Notes under the pieces: generated by a model
The model's input: only the letters and a program-made list of their open reading frames with translations
Database searches by the model: none
Told to the model about the DNA's origin: nothing
Source: Cichorium intybus
Lineage: Eukaryota > Streptophyta > Magnoliopsida > Asterales > Asteraceae
Reading direction: 5' to 3'
NCBI GenBank assembly: GCA_023525715.1
Contig: CM042014.1
Location: 25,631,904-25,695,903 of the forward strand
Length of the DNA: 64,000 nucleotides
Shown: one piece after another, positions 60,124-64,000 of the stretch
Layout: the number at the start of each line of letters is the position of its first letter
How positions within the stretch are numbered: the stretch's first letter is position 1
Position numbers and translations under genes: made by a program

Positions 60124-61611
60124 TGTTGAAGCATCAATTCAACAAATAAATTGAGATATAAAATATAAAGCTCAAGTCTTTTGTTCTCTGCTCAATTTAC
60201 TAATAAGTAGTAAAGGATAAGCAGGGTCGATCCTCAGGGACGCGGGTCTAATATTACGCCAGATTTATCATATAAGATACACTAGACGTAAAGAGGGGGG
60301 TTATGATACACGAAAGTTATAGAACTAATTAAATTAAACATACAACTAAACTGAAAGATAGGAAAACACAATGAAGTAAAATTCCGATTCCATTTTCACA
60401 TGTTTGACAAGGATTCTCAATCAAAGACTAGAAGTTCTATTCATTTCATCTAAGATAGTTTTAAAAGCATTAATAAGCTCTAATACTTTTGGTTCACAAA
60501 TTGATTTAATCAAAACAAGCTCTTTGAATTAAACCTATTTCTCTTAACATAATCCAAACAAGCTCTTGGATTATATTAGAGAAATGCATTAGGATTTAAG
60601 TGAACAACTAATCAACGTTTAATACTTCTCACAAGCTCGGAAGCGTGAAAACGTGTTATTTGAATTACATCCAAATAATCCTCAACAAAAGATCAATTCG
60701 GGTGTTGTTACAATATCTATTCATAAAACAATTACGGATTTCACTAATAGATTAACAATCATGACACAAACATCAATTCAATTGGCCAAAATGAATCAAC
60801 ATAAGAATCAATTGAACATTAAACACATAATTCAAACAACTAGATGAAAAACATAGATAAACTTCTAGCCAAATGATTTAGAATACTAAATCATATGTTT
60901 AACAGAATCGGAAAGGGTAGAGATCTAGCCACACATGAGTGGACTAAGATCTCTACAATGCAAACGATAAAAAGTAATATAAATGCACTTACAAACAATG
61001 TTCAAACCACAAATTGATGTTTTCCAATTGTCTAAGATGATAGGAGTCTCCCAAAAATCGTCCTTTCTTTCTCTGGAATGAAGAATGTGTCAAAAACCAC
61101 CAAACCCCCCCCCCCCTTAAAACCGTGTACAAAACTGTCATAGAAACAGTTTTTCAGGATTACACGACCGTGTAAAACATTACACGGGTCGTGTTCTTCA
61201 AATGCATATAGAACTGGGTATTACACGACCCGTGTAACTCACGGGTGGGATTTTGGTCAATCTTGCAGCTCTACACGACCCGTGTAAAGGTTACACGACC
61301 CGTGTTATTCAAAAAGGCTCTGTTTCTTCATTTTTAAGCTCCAAAATGACTCCAACTTCAATTCCATGCTCCCAAGCTGCTTCCAACCGCTTCAAATGCT
61401 CCATTTATGCTCCTTTATGCTCCATGCTATCATCCAAAATTGCTCCAACGCATCCAACTCGCTCCATGCTTCCATTTACCCTGAAAAGTACACCAAACTT
61501 ATGAAGTATTGAAATTCCCGGAAAATAACTAAAAATGCATGTAAATGGCTAACGAAATAAATAAAATAAAGGAAAAAGGGCTTAGAAAAGATGCATAAAA
61601 TGCATCTAACA
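60124..61611 (-). repeat. Athila family-2 LTR, complete (copy C)
   Basis: A 1,488-base LTR in inverted orientation, from TGTTGAAGC to GCATCTAACA. To its right comes the inverted polypurine tract (AATCTCCCCAAGCTTAAG), so it is the 3' LTR of a minus-strand element whose interior lies at 61612 and beyond. It contains a C-run (about 61106-61119) and several TTACACGACC(C)GTGTAA-type motifs at 61160-61300. Confidence 0.9.
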
Positions 61612-63151
61612 AATCTCCCCAAGCTTAAGACCTTACTTGTCCCCAAGTAAGAGAATCAATAAGAACGAGTCAGGAATAGATTTGATGACTAAGATTCTAA
61701 GCCAAAACGCAGAAAGAAATCTAAATGAAATGAAAATGCAAATGCCATGATGAAAATAATGCAAAATTATTAAACTAAAGAGAAAATAAACTAAAAAAAA
61801 TAAAAATCTTTTTGGCTGTTTAATTGACCCAGTTTCTAAGTTTATTATCCACTGTCTCACATCCCATGTAGCTTTACCATATATATAGATTTTTCATTAG
61901 AAACACATGGTTATTTCTTACTCCAAATTAGCTTCAACGGAATCACGGAAAAAAGACGTTCTCCTACAAAACTCCTAGCGTAAAGTCAGCCCTTACAGTT
62001 GGAAAACTATAAAATTTTTGACCAGGCCTTACCAATCCAACTTTTGAAACATTAAACACCTCCTTAAGGCAAGCTAACTCATAACAAGGAAACATCATAT
62101 TGTAAAGGGTTCATCTCGACCTAAACCCCCCAAATAACCCCTCAGTTTAAATCTCGCTTTTTGTTATTACCCCTACCTATCACCTCACTCAGTCTTGGCT
62201 TGCACACTTCACTTGAATTTGACTTTGACTTGATTTGATTTCTTGAAATGTACTTGCTTGTAGGTGTAGTTTTTGTGTTACACATTCTTCAATCTTTAAT
62301 CTTTGAATTTTTGATTTCTTCATTTGAGTTTACTTGATTTGATTGAATTTTTCTTTGTGATGATTTGGACTCTCTATCTTGATTATTTGTAAAGGACTTC
62401 TTGATTTGATTTTGACTTTGGTTTCTTGAAATCCTCCTTGACTTTGATTGCGGTTTAGAGAGCCCACCATTTGAACACTTCGGGAAGACTAAGTGAATGG
62501 ACAAGTAGGGTCCAACGAGACTTTAAACTAAGATGTACAATGGGGAGTAAAAGGATATGAACCTTGTTTACAACTGGGTCGCCCCTTCCTAGTCGTTACT
62601 TTGCTTCAAGAAAATGTTTAACCCTTCTCGTTTTGCATCAACAAGGCTTGTTCAAAAATTTATAATTGTCACATTGTAAAAACTACTTTTACGCCTAGAG
62701 AGATGAGGCTAACGTTTCCATCCCTATCATTTTCCGTCTTAACGAAGCATGTTGGAGTAAGCCCAATTTTCATTTATGTCGATAATAATGAAAATACAAG
62801 CATACCGGGACGTAAAACACTAAACAACAAACTCTATGAAAGGTCAACCAAACAATTTTTTTTTTTTTTTTGTTTTTTTTTTGAAATGCATGAAAATATG
62901 GAAAATGAAAATTAATTTGAAAATAAAAAATCTAAGTATTTACAAAAATTCTAAAAAGTTTGTACAAAAATGCAATGCATGAATGAATGAAGAAATGCAT
63001 CCCCCTCCCCAAGCTAAGATTGAGCATCGTCCGCGATGCTTGGAAAGGGGAAACGCGCCTAAAATTCCGGGGGTGGAGGTGGCGGGAATTGGGGCGGAAA
63101 AGGGGACCAGCTTTGAAACATTGAGGACATTTCTTGATATTGTTTCTGCTG
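61612..63151 (-). other. 3' internal non-coding region of the right-hand Athila element
   Basis: Minus orientation: polypurine tract at 61612-61630, then AT-rich spacer with no coding frame. A TTAGCTTGGGGAG motif (63005-63017, minus) just after the env-position ORF parallels the one at 26027 in the first element. Confidence 0.6.
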
Positions 63152-64000
63152 TTATTCCCAATGTCTCGCTTGCTGCTCCCAATAGCGTTCTTGTTGGCCC
63201 CAATTGTTGGTGTACTCATTGTGGAAGGTATTTAAGCGGGTATCGATGGAACGTACAGTGGTGTGGAGGGATTGATAATCCGTACTAAGGTCGGAAAGAG
63301 TATCCTCAATGCGGGATAACCGGCCGTCAACAGAAGACGGATCATCATCCTCCTCATGGTGGGTAGTGGATGGGCCCGCATCATGAGTGGATGGTGGAAC
63401 AAAGGTCGGAGCAGGCTGGTCGGGATGAAGGATGTCGTGCAAGAGCCAATCAGTCAGGCTCAAATTATCGGGGTCAAGTTGGAGAAGATGAGCATTATGA
63501 TGACCGATCCTTAATTCGGCAGCATTTAAGGCACTGGGGATAGACCAAATAAAGTTAGTGTATCTCCGACGAAATAAGTGCATGGTCTCAAGGACCGAGG
63601 TTGTCAGAAAGTGACCGCCCGGGAGGATGGGCTCATTAGGAGAAAACTCAAGACCGATGAAAGGGCTTTCAACGATAAGAGTTAGTAGTCCACCACCATA
63701 GAAATGGCCAGCATTGATACGGGCCAAACGCTGGAGCCGATTAACAACACAATGCCCAAAATGAGGTCGTTGGGGAGTACTAGAAATCATGGCCAAAAGG
63801 ATTTTTAATTCCATGGCAGTGACCGTGCTAAGTTCCTCCCGAGGAAACACAACCGAGGCAAGGATGCGGTGGGCAACTTTCAAGACGGGATGGATAATCG
63901 AAGAGGCTTTGGCTGAACTGGGGGCGTATACCTGATTGGAAGTTATGGCGGACCACCCACGTCGGAGCACATCATTATCCGCTCGCCTGGCCCGGCACGC
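63152..64000 (-). CDS. Athila env-position ORF of the right-hand element (partial)
   Basis: The minus-strand frame is open from the window edge to a stop at 63152. It is related to the protein at 24485: APSSAKASSIIHPVLKVAHR, then FGHCVVNRLQRLARI, LTTSVLETMHLFRRR. A Pro/Asp/Ser-rich linker and a predicted coiled coil (SRIEDTLSDLSTDYQSLHTT) follow. Its tail is shorter and lacks the Gln/Pro-rich repeats. The N-terminus lies outside the window. Function unknown. Confidence 0.8.
   Translation of the reverse strand, partial: ACRARRADNDVLRRGWSAITSNQVYAPSSAKASSIIHPVLKVAHRILASVVFPREELSTVTAMELKILLAMISSTPQRPHFGHCVVNRLQRLARINAGHFYGGGLLTLIVESPFIGLEFSPNEPILPGGHFLTTSVLETMHLFRRRYTNFIWSIPSALNAAELRIGHHNAHLLQLDPDNLSLTDWLLHDILHPDQPAPTFVPPSTHDAGPSTTHHEEDDDPSSVDGRLSRIEDTLSDLSTDYQSLHTTVRSIDTRLNTFHNEYTNNWGQQERYWEQQARHWE

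Noticed and set aside
62289..62504. 71-aa minus-strand ORF rich in Ser/Lys/Asn
   Set aside because: It falls in the Athila 3' internal non-coding region over imperfect TTGATTTGA-type repeats; composition explains the open frame.

Overview
This is a repeat-rich stretch of a plant nuclear genome, from a eudicot. Intron-bearing host genes of plant-specific types (a D6PK-like AGC kinase, MKK3, an SMR CDK inhibitor) and two tRNA-Gln genes sit between long blocks of LTR retrotransposons and DNA transposons. The repeat families (Athila with tRNA-Asp primer sites, (TA)n next to GTTCGTTTATGTTCG-rich patches, PIF/Harbinger remnants) look like those of Asteraceae. That family assignment is impression, not proof.

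Layout. 1-4.2 kb: a non-autonomous terminal-inverted-repeat element carrying pieces of two unrelated genes (SAM synthetase on the minus strand, KANADI on the plus strand), then an F-box/LRR gene broken by one in-frame stop. 4.7-6.9 kb: (TA)n, a foldback element and AT-rich decayed sequence. 6.9-29.2 kb: an Athila-type Ty3/gypsy element with 1,604-bp LTRs and TSD ACTGT. Its integrase is split by a very young Tekay-like chromovirus (13261-22840, two 2,681-bp LTRs, TSD ATCGA). That inner element has lost gag-PR-RT-RH-IN core and carries about 2 kb of other DNA holding an antisense, intron-containing, open RWP-RK (RKD-type) transcription-factor gene. This is the most remarkable object in the window. 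29.2-31.4 kb: an isolated ATR-like exon, a long (TA)n tract and a decayed copia RNase H.

31.9-34.5 kb: intact D6PK-like kinase gene (minus). 34.8-37.6 kb: a short gag-only copia-type element (minus, TSD TTGGA). 37.6-43 kb: intergenic sequence with diverged tandem repeats, a CACTA terminus, a 206-bp tandem duplication and two tandem tRNA-Gln(CTG) genes. 43.0-45.1 kb: decayed PIF/Harbinger element. 46.9-47.3 kb: SMR6-like CDK inhibitor with two E2F-type sites upstream. 48.1-52.4 kb: probable Helitron that captured the 3' part of an AAA-ATPase gene with its introns. 53.0-55.5 kb: intact MKK3 gene (minus), followed by a possible 57-aa two-exon mini-gene. 56.6-64 kb: rearranged pieces of a second Athila family: inverted LTR copies, a gag with pol cleanly missing, and the 3' part of a minus-strand element running off the right edge.

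Functional host genes are probably D6PK-like, MKK3, SMR6-like, the two tRNAs and perhaps the mini-gene. The window also shows three separate gene-capture mechanisms at work (TIR element, Helitron, LTR retrotransposon). All calls come from reading the sequence and remembered family features; no search was run.
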